Shown here piece by piece: positions 50,757 through 59,900 of a DNA stretch of 64,000 nucleotides (its first letter is position 1; each line of letters starts with the position of its first letter). The DNA is from CADEED01 sp035765415. Lineage in GTDB: Bacteria > Pseudomonadota > Gammaproteobacteria > Steroidobacterales > Steroidobacteraceae. The notes below the pieces were generated by a model. The model ran no database searches and was not told the origin of the DNA. It saw nothing but the letters and a program-made list of their open reading frames with translations. The position numbers and the translations under genes are program-made. The DNA is taken from assembly GCA_035765415.1 (NCBI GenBank), contig DASTXR010000154.1:1-64000 (forward strand), read 5' to 3'.

Positions 50757-53516
50757 TCAAAACTTCGCGCGAACGCCGAGGTACATGCGTTTGCCGAAGG
50801 TTTCGTTGCCGATACGGCGGAACGGGTTGTTGTACTCGACCTTCTGTTCGTCGAGCAGGTTGACGATGTCGGCGAACACCGTGAAGTTGTCGTTCACGTT
50901 CCAGCTCGCCGACGCGTCGAGCGTGCCGTAGTCGTCATTGAACTCCGGCAATCCACCGCGACCCGCCGGCGTCAGCAGCCAGGCCTCACGCCAGTTGTAG
51001 GCCGTGCGCACGCTGAACTTGTCGGTCTCGTAGTACAACGACGCGTTGTAGCTCAGGCCCGAGACGCCGGGGAACGGGAGGAGCTCCCCGGTCAGCAGGT
51101 TTCTGCCCTGGAACCCTTCGTCTTCGGACCATGTGGCATTGGCCATCACGCCAAAGTTCCGCCACGCGCCTTCGAGGAAGTCGAACGCGAACTGACCACC
51201 GATTTCGAAGCCGTCGATGGTGACTTCGTCGAGACCGTTGACGGGCCGGGTGATGTTGTACGTGAGCCCGTCGATCACTTCCGGCGCCGCGGTGTTGACG
51301 ATGAAGCGTGAAATTTCCGTGCGGAATGCCGCGACCGAAACGTAGTTCACGTCGGAGAAGTAATACTCGAAGCCCACGTCGTATTGATTGGCCTTGAACG
51401 GCAGCAGATCCGGGTTGCCGCGCGATCCGGTGAGGCCGACGATGTCCGTCGAGCGCCGGAATGCGAGCTGCGCAGGATTCGGTCGCGCCATCACCTCGCC
51501 CGCGGTCATGCGACCGACGAAGTTTTCGGTGAAATCGAATCGCACGTTGATGGATGGCAGCCAGTCGTTGTATCCGCCGGCTTGCGAGGCCGTCGGGAAG
51601 GTGATCACGGCGCCCTGCTGCACGCGGTTGTAGCCTTCCGAGAGTGTGTTCGTATCGTAGTAACGAACACCGAGCAGCGCGCTGACGGGCACGACGGAGT
51701 TGTCCCATGCGAACGACGCCTGCAGATAGCCGGCCAGCGTTTCTTCCTGCACCGACCACGTGTCCAGGTAGTTCTGGAACGTGCCATTGGTGCCGGGATT
51801 CGAGTTCGCGCCGTACGGGTCCATCGTGAGGCCGCTGGCGGCGATGGTCGCCTCGTAGGTCGCGTCGCCGTTGTCGTTCCAGTGCTTGATGCCGCCGTTG
51901 AAACCCAGGTCACCGGTTTCGAAAAACGGCACTTCGTTGACACCCGAGTTGTCGTTGACGATGCCGGCGATCACCGACTGGGCCACGGCCACCGTGGTGG
52001 TCGCTCCGGTGCTGGCCGGCGTCGGCGTGCGGCTGCTGACCTGAATCGTGCGCGCGTAGAGCAGGCTCTCCATCGTCACGTCGCGCTTCTCGACACCCGC
52101 TTTCACGGACGTGAGCCAGTCGAGCTCGGGCTTGAATTCCACGTTGAACTGCGCGCCCTCTTCTTCCTGGTTGTTGGTGCGCGGGTTGAACACGGCGGCC
52201 AGGTTGTTGACCAGCCCACCGCTCGTCGTGTCGATGCCGGGGAATGAGAAGTTAGGAGCGTCTTCGCCGCCGGTGTAGTCGATGATGGCTCGCGGGACGC
52301 CGAAGATCGTGGCAGTCGAGTTCTTCTCGTCGTTCTGCACTTCACCACGCGCGTAGGTGACGCGACCGTCGAACTTCCAGGTCTCGTTGCTCCATTCGGA
52401 GCCGAGGATGGCGTTGTACTGCTCGCGCTCGAGCTGGCCGTTGATGTTGCGATACGCCAGGTCCATCGGGAACGCGGCGCTGCTGGTGAGCTCGATGTGA
52501 TCGATAGTGTTGTCCGCCCCCACCGACGAGTTCGCGTAGTCGATGAGGCCGCCGGCAGCGCCGAGCTGCATGAGCATGCTGCTGACTTCCTCGCGGCCTT
52601 TCGCGTAGGTGCCGTCGAGGAAAAGCTTGAATTCATCGTTCGGGCGCCAGTCGACGACGGTATTGAATGCCTGGCGCGTCGTCTCGCGCCGGTCGATGAT
52701 GTAGCGCGGAATTTCCGGGACCCAGTCGAGCGTTCCATCGGCGTTGACGTCGGTGCCGCGGCCCGGGGTCGCTCCTGCGCCCGTCGCCGTGGGAGCGCGA
52801 CGCAACCAGCCGGTGGTGCGCGCGTTGTTGCTGTCGAGGTGGCGCGTTTCGTACTGCGCCGACATCAGCACACCGAGAGTGCCGTCGAGGAATATCTTGC
52901 TGCCGATCAGTGCCAGCTTCGGATCGATGGCATCGGCGAGATCGCTGTAGACGCCCTGCACCGATCCCGCCATGAATCCTTCAGGTTGATCGAAAGGATG
53001 GCGTGTGATCACGCGCACCGTGCCGATACCGCCCTCGGTCATTTCCGGCGTCGGCGTCTTCACGACTTCGACGCGCGAAACGAATTCCACCGGCAGGTCA
53101 CGGAAATCCACGTCGCGGCCGCCACCCACGGTCAGTGACAACGCGGAAACGCCATTGAGCTCCACGCGGATCAGCGACTGGTCGGCGCCGCGGATGCTGA
53201 CGCTGCGCCCTTCGCCGTCCTGGCGGTTGATCTGCACGCCGGGTACACGCTGAATGGCTTCGCCGATGTTCTTGTCCGGGAAGTCACCGACGTCTTCGGC
53301 CGAGATGGCGTCCACCACCTGGATTGATTCGCGCTTGATTCCGAGCGAGTCGCGCATCGATGCGCGGATGCCGCTGACGATGACTTCTTCCAGCTCCTCG
53401 GACTCCACGGCTTGCTGCGCATTCACCTGCGCGCTCGCTGCGATCGCAAGACCGGCGAGTGCGCAGGTCATTCCCGACGAACCCGAACTTAGAAAACGAC
53501 GCTTGATGCTCACCAC
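50757..53516 (-). CDS. TonB-dependent receptor (Caulobacter type)
   Basis: A 919-residue outer-membrane receptor. Signal GMTCALAGLAIAASAQVNAQ; TonB box ELEEVIVSGIRASM; plug VGDFPDKNIGEAIQRVPGVQ, then INRQDGEGRSVSIRGADQSL; and a barrel ending MYLGVRAKF. It probably imports oligosaccharides or a glycan fragment through the outer membrane. The start is one of two adjacent GTG codons (53516 or 53513) behind a GGGGGG ribosome site. It lies upstream of the GH39 gene on the same strand, and divergent from the PL22 lyase, forming a second glycan-use module. No LacI-type operator is seen in its promoter. Confidence 0.9.
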   Translation of the reverse strand: MVSIKRRFLSSGSSGMTCALAGLAIAASAQVNAQQAVESEELEEVIVSGIRASMRDSLGIKRESIQVVDAISAEDVGDFPDKNIGEAIQRVPGVQINRQDGEGRSVSIRGADQSLIRVELNGVSALSLTVGGGRDVDFRDLPVEFVSRVEVVKTPTPEMTEGGIGTVRVITRHPFDQPEGFMAGSVQGVYSDLADAIDPKLALIGSKIFLDGTLGVLMSAQYETRHLDSNNARTTGWLRRAPTATGAGATPGRGTDVNADGTLDWVPEIPRYIIDRRETTRQAFNTVVDWRPNDEFKLFLDGTYAKGREEVSSMLMQLGAAGGLIDYANSSVGADNTIDHIELTSSAAFPMDLAYRNINGQLEREQYNAILGSEWSNETWKFDGRVTYARGEVQNDEKNSTATIFGVPRAIIDYTGGEDAPNFSFPGIDTTSGGLVNNLAAVFNPRTNNQEEEGAQFNVEFKPELDWLTSVKAGVEKRDVTMESLLYARTIQVSSRTPTPASTGATTTVAVAQSVIAGIVNDNSGVNEVPFFETGDLGFNGGIKHWNDNGDATYEATIAASGLTMDPYGANSNPGTNGTFQNYLDTWSVQEETLAGYLQASFAWDNSVVPVSALLGVRYYDTNTLSEGYNRVQQGAVITFPTASQAGGYNDWLPSINVRFDFTENFVGRMTAGEVMARPNPAQLAFRRSTDIVGLTGSRGNPDLLPFKANQYDVGFEYYFSDVNYVSVAAFRTEISRFIVNTAAPEVIDGLTYNITRPVNGLDEVTIDGFEIGGQFAFDFLEGAWRNFGVMANATWSEDEGFQGRNLLTGELLPFPGVSGLSYNASLYYETDKFSVRTAYNWREAWLLTPAGRGGLPEFNDDYGTLDASASWNVNDNFTVFADIVNLLDEQKVEYNNPFRRIGNETFGKRMYLGVRAKF

Positions 53517-53843
53517 GGCTGGCCCCCCAAAGTGGTTGATTGGACGCCGAAACCCTAGGGCGACGGCGGCCGGTGACGTACTAGACTGTGCGCGAATTTG
53601 CTCCTTGTTGATCGCTATTGCAAGTTTTCGTGATACGCATCAACTCTTGACGGTGGGGTGTTGGTGAAAACGCACGAATGTGTGTCGTCCCAATTCTCCA
53701 TTTTCCGAAGCCCTGATGCGCTTCAACGAGGCTGGCTGTGCCTTTTCAGTCGCAAATGGAGTTGCATCCCGCCTTTGCCGTATCGATCAGAATTGTGCAT
53801 ATTCGATCACAGTGCACCGAGGCGCCAATTCGAGGGGATTGAA
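53517..53843. other. Divergent promoter region between TonB receptor and PL22 lyase
   Basis: 327 bases separate the GTG start of the TonB receptor (minus strand) and the ATG of the lyase (plus strand). The region is AT-richer than the genes and must hold both promoters. No copy of the TGACACCGGT site is found; no other repeated operator is obvious. In-frame codons upstream of 53844 are rejected as coding because the signal peptide begins there. Confidence 0.6.
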
Positions 53844-55163
53844 ATGCGAATGAATTGCCAGCTCGCGTCGTGGAGCTTGATAGCCCTCCTGGGAACTACC
53901 GCTGTCGCGCAATCTGCGGAACCCACGAGCGCAACGGCGCCGCCCGCAGAGTGGATAGAACCCGTCACGGGTCATCGCGTGGTCCGCCTGTCGACCGAGC
54001 CCGGGACGCGATCGATGTATTTCCACCAGAACAGCATTACGCCCGACGGTCGATACGTGATCACCGAAGCGCCGTCCGGCATCGTGGCCATCGAAATCGC
54101 CACGCGCAAAAACGAATTGATCGTCCCCGGCAAGGTGCGCGCGCTGTTCGTCGGACGTAAATCCGGGCTGGTGTATTTCTCGCAGAGCACGGGCGCCGGC
54201 GATTCGGAGCAACGCACGCCCACGACCATATTCACGGTTCCCGCAAGCGGCGGGTCACCGCGGCGCATCGCGCAGATCGAGCGCGGATTCATCGGCTCGG
54301 TCAATGCCGACGAATCTTTGTTGCTGGGTGTATATGCGGAACGCGCCTGGCAACTCGAGCAGGGGCCGCGCGATCCACGGTTCGACGCCAACTACGCCGC
54401 CACCGGCAAGGACGGCAAGCCGCTGACTTTCGCGGAAGCCAAGGAAGTGCGCCTGTTGCAACGCGAGCAGGCGCGCATCCCGATGGCCATGTTCACCGTG
54501 AGCACCGCGACGGGCGAACAGAAGATCATTCACCGCTCCACGGACTGGTTGAACCATCTGCAGTTCTCGCCGACGGATCCGCAGGAACTCATTTTTTGCC
54601 ATGAAGGGCCATGGCACCGCGTCGATCGCGTCTGGGCGATGAAGCTCGGTGGCAAGCCGCGCCTGGTACATCGCCGCACGATGAACATGGAAATCGCCGG
54701 CCACGAGTTCTTCGACGTCGACGGCAAGACCATCTGGTACGACCTGCAGACGCCGCGCGGCGAAGTGTTCTGGCTGGCGTCAGCCGCCCCCGATGGAACC
54801 CGTCGCTGGTACCACGTCGATCGCGACCATTGGTCGGTGCACTTCCAGATCTCGCCGGACGGAAAGACGTTCGCCGGCGATGGCGGCGACGAGGAAATGG
54901 TGGCCCACGCAAAGGACGGGAAATGGCTGTACTCGTTCACGCCGCAGGACATTCCCGACGTCGCAGGAATCTCGGCGCCGAACGCCAGCGATCTCGTGCA
55001 TCCCGGAACTCTGCGCGCCGAGCGCCTGGTCGACATGAAGAAACACGACTACCGGCTGGAGCCCAACATCATCTTCACGCTGGACGGCAAGTGGCTCATT
55101 TTCCGCTCGAACATGCACGGGGACGTGCACACCTACAAGGTGGAGCTGGCGAAGCGTCCCTAA
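53844..55163 (+). CDS. Oligogalacturonide lyase, PL22 family (exported)
   Basis: A 439-residue seven-bladed beta-propeller lyase. The family core is visible in FSPTDPQELIFCHEGPWHRV, MNMEIAGHEFFDVDGKTIWY and DRDHWSVHFQISPDGKTFAG; the histidines of CHEGPW, GHEFF and HWSVHF are candidates for the Mn site and base. It splits short (unsaturated) oligogalacturonides to 4-deoxy-5-ketouronate, the KduI substrate. A signal peptide (LASWSLIALLGTTAVAQSA) means it acts in the periplasm, although classical family members are cytoplasmic. GAGGGG lies upstream of the ATG at 53844. Its stop overlaps the convergent kinase gene stop by four bases. Confidence 0.88.
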   Translation: MRMNCQLASWSLIALLGTTAVAQSAEPTSATAPPAEWIEPVTGHRVVRLSTEPGTRSMYFHQNSITPDGRYVITEAPSGIVAIEIATRKNELIVPGKVRALFVGRKSGLVYFSQSTGAGDSEQRTPTTIFTVPASGGSPRRIAQIERGFIGSVNADESLLLGVYAERAWQLEQGPRDPRFDANYAATGKDGKPLTFAEAKEVRLLQREQARIPMAMFTVSTATGEQKIIHRSTDWLNHLQFSPTDPQELIFCHEGPWHRVDRVWAMKLGGKPRLVHRRTMNMEIAGHEFFDVDGKTIWYDLQTPRGEVFWLASAAPDGTRRWYHVDRDHWSVHFQISPDGKTFAGDGGDEEMVAHAKDGKWLYSFTPQDIPDVAGISAPNASDLVHPGTLRAERLVDMKKHDYRLEPNIIFTLDGKWLIFRSNMHGDVHTYKVELAKRP

Positions 55164-56527
55164 GCCTTTTCTTCGAGGCGATGGCGCCAGTTCGACTGGT
55201 ATTCGAGCAGCCCCGGCAGCCGCAGCGGCGCCACGGACGTCAACGCGCCCGTCGCGGGTGAAGGCAGGCGCGCCAGATGCGCTGCGACTCGCGTGCCCCC
55301 GCCTTCCGGATAGGTACGCACGGTGCCCACCGGCACGCACGCGGCTAACAATCTTGCGAACAACGGATTTCGCGCCAGCGGGCCATCCACGAAAATTTCG
55401 CCGGCCGCGCCCAGCGACTCGATCAACACCGCGGTCATCAACGCCGAATAGATCGTTGCCAGCGCGGCGCGCTGCGTGCCGTGCAGCGAGTCGACGCCCT
55501 CGAGGCGCCCGCGCCGTCCGGAGTATGGCCCGGCGCTCGCGAACGATGGCAGTGCGATCGAGCCCTGCGACAACACCTCGATCACGGCATCGATCGTGGG
55601 TTCATCGGCACTCTGCGCAATGGCTTCGTACTCCCGCCCACCCATGTATCGCGCCGTCGCGACCGGCTCGCCGAATGCGTTGACGTTGGCGAGCATGTCG
55701 CGTTGCTCGATCAATCGCCGGAGGTCTCCGCGATTCGCCATCACGATGGTCCACGTGCCGCTCGAGACCACGGTGAACGCCTCGCGCTCGCGGTCCATGA
55801 GGAAGCGCAGGTATGAGGCGTTGGAATCGTGGATGCCGCAGGCCACTTCACACGTCGCGCTGAGGCCTGTCGCCGCGGCGACGCCGGGCCTGATGCACCC
55901 GAGACGCGCGTTCGCCGGGTATTGCGGCGGCATCATGCGCGCCCAGCCCTGCTTGCGCGCCAGCGCCGAATAGGTGCGCTCGTGCGGGCGCCACAGGTCG
56001 GTATGAGTACCCAGCGAAGTCACTTCCGCCGCCATGGTTCCCGACAGGCGCCATGACCAGTACTGCGGATAGAGCAGCAGATGTGCGGCGCGCTGGAATA
56101 TCTCCGCGCGCCGCGTCTGCAGATAGTAGAGCTGGCGGCCAAGGTTGAGGCCCTGCGGAAGACTGGGGGAAAACGTCAGCGAATAGTTGTCACGCAGCGG
56201 CGCGTACTCCGCGCTCACCTCGTCGAAGCGCTGGTCTTCATAGTCGGGCGCAACCAGGACTTCGCCCGCGTGATCGACCAGCACCGCCGCGGCGCCATGC
56301 GCGATGGGCACGATGACCGCGATGCGTTCGCGCTGTGGCGCGGCGCGCAGCGATTCGAGCAGCCAGGTCTCGATGGCCACGACATCGAGCTCGCGCCCGG
56401 CGGCGCCCTGCGCCACATTGTTAGCCCGGCGCACGCTCCAGATTTCCTGGCCCAGCGTCGGATCGACGACGGCAAGTTTGGCGTTGGTCTTGCCGACGTC
56501 GAACACCGCGATGAGTGGGCCCGTCAT
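55160..56527 (-). CDS. rhaK: FGGY-family carbohydrate kinase (rhamnulokinase-like)
   Basis: A 455-residue FGGY kinase. The N-terminal phosphate loop is LIAVFDVGKTNAKLAVVD, the catalytic aspartate is in CGIHDSNASYLRFL, the adenosine loop is VVSSGTWTIVM, and EIFVDGPLARNPLFARLLAA is the C-terminal nucleotide-binding strand. By operon context (rhamnose-type ABC importer, DeoR regulator, divergent rhaD) it should phosphorylate L-rhamnulose. The start at 56527 places the FDVGKT loop at residue 9; the longer frame reaches into the permease gene. It is the last gene of the rha operon; its ATG overlaps the permease stop. Confidence 0.82.
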   Translation of the reverse strand: MTGPLIAVFDVGKTNAKLAVVDPTLGQEIWSVRRANNVAQGAAGRELDVVAIETWLLESLRAAPQRERIAVIVPIAHGAAAVLVDHAGEVLVAPDYEDQRFDEVSAEYAPLRDNYSLTFSPSLPQGLNLGRQLYYLQTRRAEIFQRAAHLLLYPQYWSWRLSGTMAAEVTSLGTHTDLWRPHERTYSALARKQGWARMMPPQYPANARLGCIRPGVAAATGLSATCEVACGIHDSNASYLRFLMDREREAFTVVSSGTWTIVMANRGDLRRLIEQRDMLANVNAFGEPVATARYMGGREYEAIAQSADEPTIDAVIEVLSQGSIALPSFASAGPYSGRRGRLEGVDSLHGTQRAALATIYSALMTAVLIESLGAAGEIFVDGPLARNPLFARLLAACVPVGTVRTYPEGGGTRVAAHLARLPSPATGALTSVAPLRLPGLLEYQSNWRHRLEEKA

Positions 56528-57471
56528 CGTCTGACCCTGGGCCTGTTCACAAGGGCCGGAACGGCGACCACGAGGATGAGCAGCGTACCGATGAAAATCG
56601 ACATCACGATTCCGGGAATGTTCATGAGTCCGAGCCCGAAGGTCACCAATCCGAATACAAACGCGGCCAACACCACGCCGAGAATACTGCCCTTGCCGCC
56701 CCACACCGAAACGCCACCGAGGATCACCATGCTGATGATCTCGAGTTCCCAGCCCTGCGCAATCGACGGCCGCGTGGACCCGAGGCGCGAGGTCAGCAGC
56801 ACGGCGGCGAGCCCGCTGAACAGCCCCGTGAGCGCGAACAGCGCGAATCGGTATCGATTCACCGGAACTCCCGCGAACCGGCTGGCGACCGGGTTGGCGC
56901 CGATGGCGAAAATGGTCCGGCCCCAACGCGTCCGATGCAGAAACACACCAAACAATATTGCGAACAGCGCGAACAATGCCAGCTCGACGGACACCGGGCC
57001 GGCGAGATAACCCTGGCCGAAGGCCGCGAAAGATTCCGGATAGTCCTTGAGAACACGGTCTCCGAGCACTGCATACGCTGCGCCACGAAATAAAGTCATC
57101 GTGCCGATGGTCGCGACGATGGAAGGAACCCGGCCGAGCGTCACCAGCGCGCCGTTGATGCAGCCGGCCAGCAAGCCGGTGCCGAGGCCGATACCGGCAA
57201 TGCCCGCGGTGCCCATGCCCTGCGCCGACGCCAGCCCCATGGCCACGGATGAGAGCGCAATGATGGCCGCCACAGAAATGTCGATCTCGCCCGCGATGAT
57301 GAGCAGCGCCAGCGGCAGCGCAACGATCGCCCTTTCGGTGAAGTTGAACGTCGCGTCCGAGAGGGTGTCGACACTCAGGAAGTACGGCGAGAGGGTGGAG
57401 AACAGGATGAACTCGAACACCAGCACCAGCATCAGCATCGATTCCCAGCGAAGCAAACTCGCCGGCCTCAC
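56524..57471 (-). CDS. rhaQ: Rhamnose-type ABC transporter permease
   Basis: A 315-residue permease of the RbsC family with 8-10 helices (MLMLVLVFEFILFSTLSPYF at the N-terminus, then LPLALLIIAGEIDISVAAII, IGTMTLFRGAAYAVLG and NIPGIVMSIFIGTLLILVVA). The start is a GTG at 57471 whose bases form GTGA with the preceding permease stop; a much longer open frame exists but overlaps that gene. It pairs with the second permease (57468-58451) and the ATPase. The two-permease, one-ATPase, one-binding-protein design equals the rhizobial RhaSTPQ importer. Confidence 0.84.
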   Translation of the reverse strand: MRPASLLRWESMLMLVLVFEFILFSTLSPYFLSVDTLSDATFNFTERAIVALPLALLIIAGEIDISVAAIIALSSVAMGLASAQGMGTAGIAGIGLGTGLLAGCINGALVTLGRVPSIVATIGTMTLFRGAAYAVLGDRVLKDYPESFAAFGQGYLAGPVSVELALFALFAILFGVFLHRTRWGRTIFAIGANPVASRFAGVPVNRYRFALFALTGLFSGLAAVLLTSRLGSTRPSIAQGWELEIISMVILGGVSVWGGKGSILGVVLAAFVFGLVTFGLGLMNIPGIVMSIFIGTLLILVVAVPALVNRPRVRR

Positions 57472-58451
57472 GCGCGCACCTCGAGGATGGTGCGCTTGTA
57501 CTCGCGCTGGCGCGCGCTCAACAACACGGCGACGAGGATCACCACGCCATTGATGAACATCTGCCAGAACGCCGAGATGCCGACCAGCGGCAGACTGCTG
57601 CGGATGATGCCGATGAAGAGGCATCCGAGCACCACGCCCACGGCCGATCCCACGCCGCCGGCAATCGCAACACCACCGATCAGGCAGGCCGCGATGACGG
57701 AAAGCTCGAAGCCGAGCGCAATGTCGGTATACGCGACCGCGAAGCGCGCGACCCAGAGATATCCGCAGACGCCCGCGAGCGCGCCGCATATCGTGTAGGC
57801 CACGAACTGCATGCGGCCCGCATCGATGCCCGAGTAGTTTGCCGCCTCGGGATTCCCGCCCGCGGCATAGAGGTCGCGCGCCAGGCGCGAACGGCGCAAC
57901 GCGACCACGAACACCGCGGTCACGGCCAGCGCCAGCCAGGAAAGCAGCGTGAGACCCAGGAATTCGCCGCGCGGAAAAGCCAGGAAGCCGCGCGACATCT
58001 CGTTTTCGTTGACCCAGGCGCCTTTGGACAGGAGGTAGATCGCGCCGCGGTAGATGGACATGGTTCCGAGCGTCACGACGATCGGCGGGAGGCGCAGCTT
58101 CCAGACCAGCACGCCGTTGAAAGCGCCTAACAAGGCTCCCGATACGAGCGTGAGGACCAGGATCGGCGCCACTCCCATTCCAGGCCAGGCCCGATCGAAG
58201 ACTGCCGCCAGCATGCCGCACAACGCGAGATTCGCCGCGATCGACAGGTCGATGCCACGGACGAGGATGACCAGCATCTGCCCGAGAGCCAGCATGATGA
58301 GAATCGCCGTGTCGTCGAGCAGGCCGGCCAGGTTGCGAGGCGCCGCGAATCCGGGGAACGCGAATGTCACGGCAAGGAACAGCGCCAGCGTGAGCGCCGC
58401 GAACGCGAGGTCGCGGCGTGTATGGCCCGACAACGTCCTGATCCCGCTCAT
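57468..58451 (-). CDS. rhaP: Rhamnose-type ABC transporter permease
   Basis: A 327-residue RbsC-family permease: N-terminal helix LAFAALTLALFLAVTFAFPG, then ILIMLALGQMLVILVRGIDL (the conserved GIDLS region), PIVVTLGTMSIYRGAIYLLS and GFELSVIAACLIGGVAIAGG. It is the first of two adjacent permeases that together form the channel; two non-identical permeases are characteristic of the RhaSTPQ importer. Overlaps of four bases with the ATPase gene upstream and with the next permease downstream show a tight operon. Confidence 0.85.
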   Translation of the reverse strand: MSGIRTLSGHTRRDLAFAALTLALFLAVTFAFPGFAAPRNLAGLLDDTAILIMLALGQMLVILVRGIDLSIAANLALCGMLAAVFDRAWPGMGVAPILVLTLVSGALLGAFNGVLVWKLRLPPIVVTLGTMSIYRGAIYLLSKGAWVNENEMSRGFLAFPRGEFLGLTLLSWLALAVTAVFVVALRRSRLARDLYAAGGNPEAANYSGIDAGRMQFVAYTICGALAGVCGYLWVARFAVAYTDIALGFELSVIAACLIGGVAIAGGVGSAVGVVLGCLFIGIIRSSLPLVGISAFWQMFINGVVILVAVLLSARQREYKRTILEVRA

Positions 58452-59890
58452 GCGTCGCTCGCGGCGCGCAGGAGATTCTCGCTGGTAGCCTGCTCGCGCG
58501 TGAATTCGCCGCGCAGGCGACCACGCCGCATCACCAGCACGCGATCGGACATGCCGAGAATTTCCGGCAAGTCCGACGAGATCATCAGCACACCGCCGCC
58601 ATCCCGCGCGAATTCGCTGGTCACCGCATGCACTGCCGCCTTGGCGCCCACGTCGATGCCCTTGGTCGGTTCATCGAGGATCAGCACTCCCGGCCGGCGG
58701 GCCAGCCACTTGGCGATGACGACCTTCTGCTGATTGCCGCCGGAGAGGTTCTGCACCGGCTGCTCGGGACCCTGCGCCTTGATGGCGAGCCGGTCTATCC
58801 ACTGCCGCGCCAGTCGTGACTCATCGTGCGCGCGGCACCAGCCGCGTGGCGCGAGTGTCGCCAGATTCGGCAGCGCGATGTTCGCCGCGACCGAGAAAGG
58901 CAGGACGGTTCCCTGGGTTTGCCGGTCCTCCGGCACCAGCGCGACGTCCACACCCGTGACGACAGATCCCGAGTCCGCGGCCTTGATGCCGAACAGGACT
59001 TCGGCGAGCTCGGTGCGGCCTGCGCCCACGAGGCCATACACGCCGAGGATTTCGCCGCTACGCAGCGTGAACGAAATGTCTGCGAATTCCCCGGCGCGGC
59101 TCAGGTGTTCGACGCGCAGCAACTCGGCGCCCGCCGTGGTTTCGAGCTTGGGAAACAATTGCTCGACGGGCCGGCCGACCATGAGCCGTATGAGCTCGTC
59201 GCCCGTCACCTCGCTCACTTTTCCCGCGCTCACGGAAACCCCGTCGCGAAACACGGCGTAACGGTCCGCGAGCGCGAAGATCTCTTCGAACTTGTGACTG
59301 ATGAACAGCAATGCACAGCCGGCGTCGCGCAGCTTGCGCACGATGCGAAACAGCTCGGCGCACTCGCGCTGCGACAACGACGCAGTCGGCTCGTCGAAAA
59401 TGAGTACGCGCGATTCATGCGCAAGCGCGCGCGCAATCTGCATCACGTGTTTTTGCGCGATGCTCAGGCGGCCCGCCGGCAGGTCGGCGTCGAAGTCCGC
59501 ATCGAGGTCGCGCAGCACCGCGGTCGCCTGCGCGCGCATCGCAGTCCAGTTCACGAGGCCACGGCGCGACGGCTGGCAGTTCACGAACAGGTTTTCGGCC
59601 ACCGAGAGGTTGTCGAACGACAGGCATTCCTGGTGAACCACGCCGATTCCCAATGCGCGCGAGGCTAGCGGGTCCGCGATGCGCACCGCTTTGCCATCGA
59701 AACGGATTTCGCCGGCGTCCGGCTGGTGGATGCCCGACAGGATCTTTACCAGCGTGGACTTGCCGGCGCCGTTCTCGCCGATCAGCGCTGTGACCGCTCC
59801 GCGCGGCAATTCGAGGCTCGCGCGCTCGAGTGCGCGCACGCCGCCGAATGACTTCCGGATGTCGGCCAGCGTCAGTAGAGATGAGTCCAC
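58448..59890 (-). CDS. rhaT: Rhamnose-type ABC transporter ATPase (two NBDs)
   Basis: A 480-residue sugar-importer ATPase with two nucleotide-binding domains. The first has Walker A GENGAGKST, an atypical signature LSIAQKHVMQIARAL and Walker B VLIFDEP. The second has a degenerate Walker A (GLVGAGRTE), the full signature LSGGNQQKVVIAKWL and VLILDEPTKGIDVGAK. This is the RbsA/MglA/RhaT layout. It energises import by the two permeases that follow. The overlap with the next gene is four bases. The name rhaT here follows the rhizobial ABC nomenclature, not the E. coli proton symporter. Confidence 0.86.
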   Translation of the reverse strand: MDSSLLTLADIRKSFGGVRALERASLELPRGAVTALIGENGAGKSTLVKILSGIHQPDAGEIRFDGKAVRIADPLASRALGIGVVHQECLSFDNLSVAENLFVNCQPSRRGLVNWTAMRAQATAVLRDLDADFDADLPAGRLSIAQKHVMQIARALAHESRVLIFDEPTASLSQRECAELFRIVRKLRDAGCALLFISHKFEEIFALADRYAVFRDGVSVSAGKVSEVTGDELIRLMVGRPVEQLFPKLETTAGAELLRVEHLSRAGEFADISFTLRSGEILGVYGLVGAGRTELAEVLFGIKAADSGSVVTGVDVALVPEDRQTQGTVLPFSVAANIALPNLATLAPRGWCRAHDESRLARQWIDRLAIKAQGPEQPVQNLSGGNQQKVVIAKWLARRPGVLILDEPTKGIDVGAKAAVHAVTSEFARDGGGVLMISSDLPEILGMSDRVLVMRRGRLRGEFTREQATSENLLRAASDA

Positions 59891-59900
59891 GGATTCGCTT

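Noticed and set aside
55160..56926. Long form of the rhamnulokinase starting at 56926
   Set aside because: The added 133 residues overlap the permease gene in another frame and have no kinase homology; the ATG at 56527 places the phosphate loop correctly.
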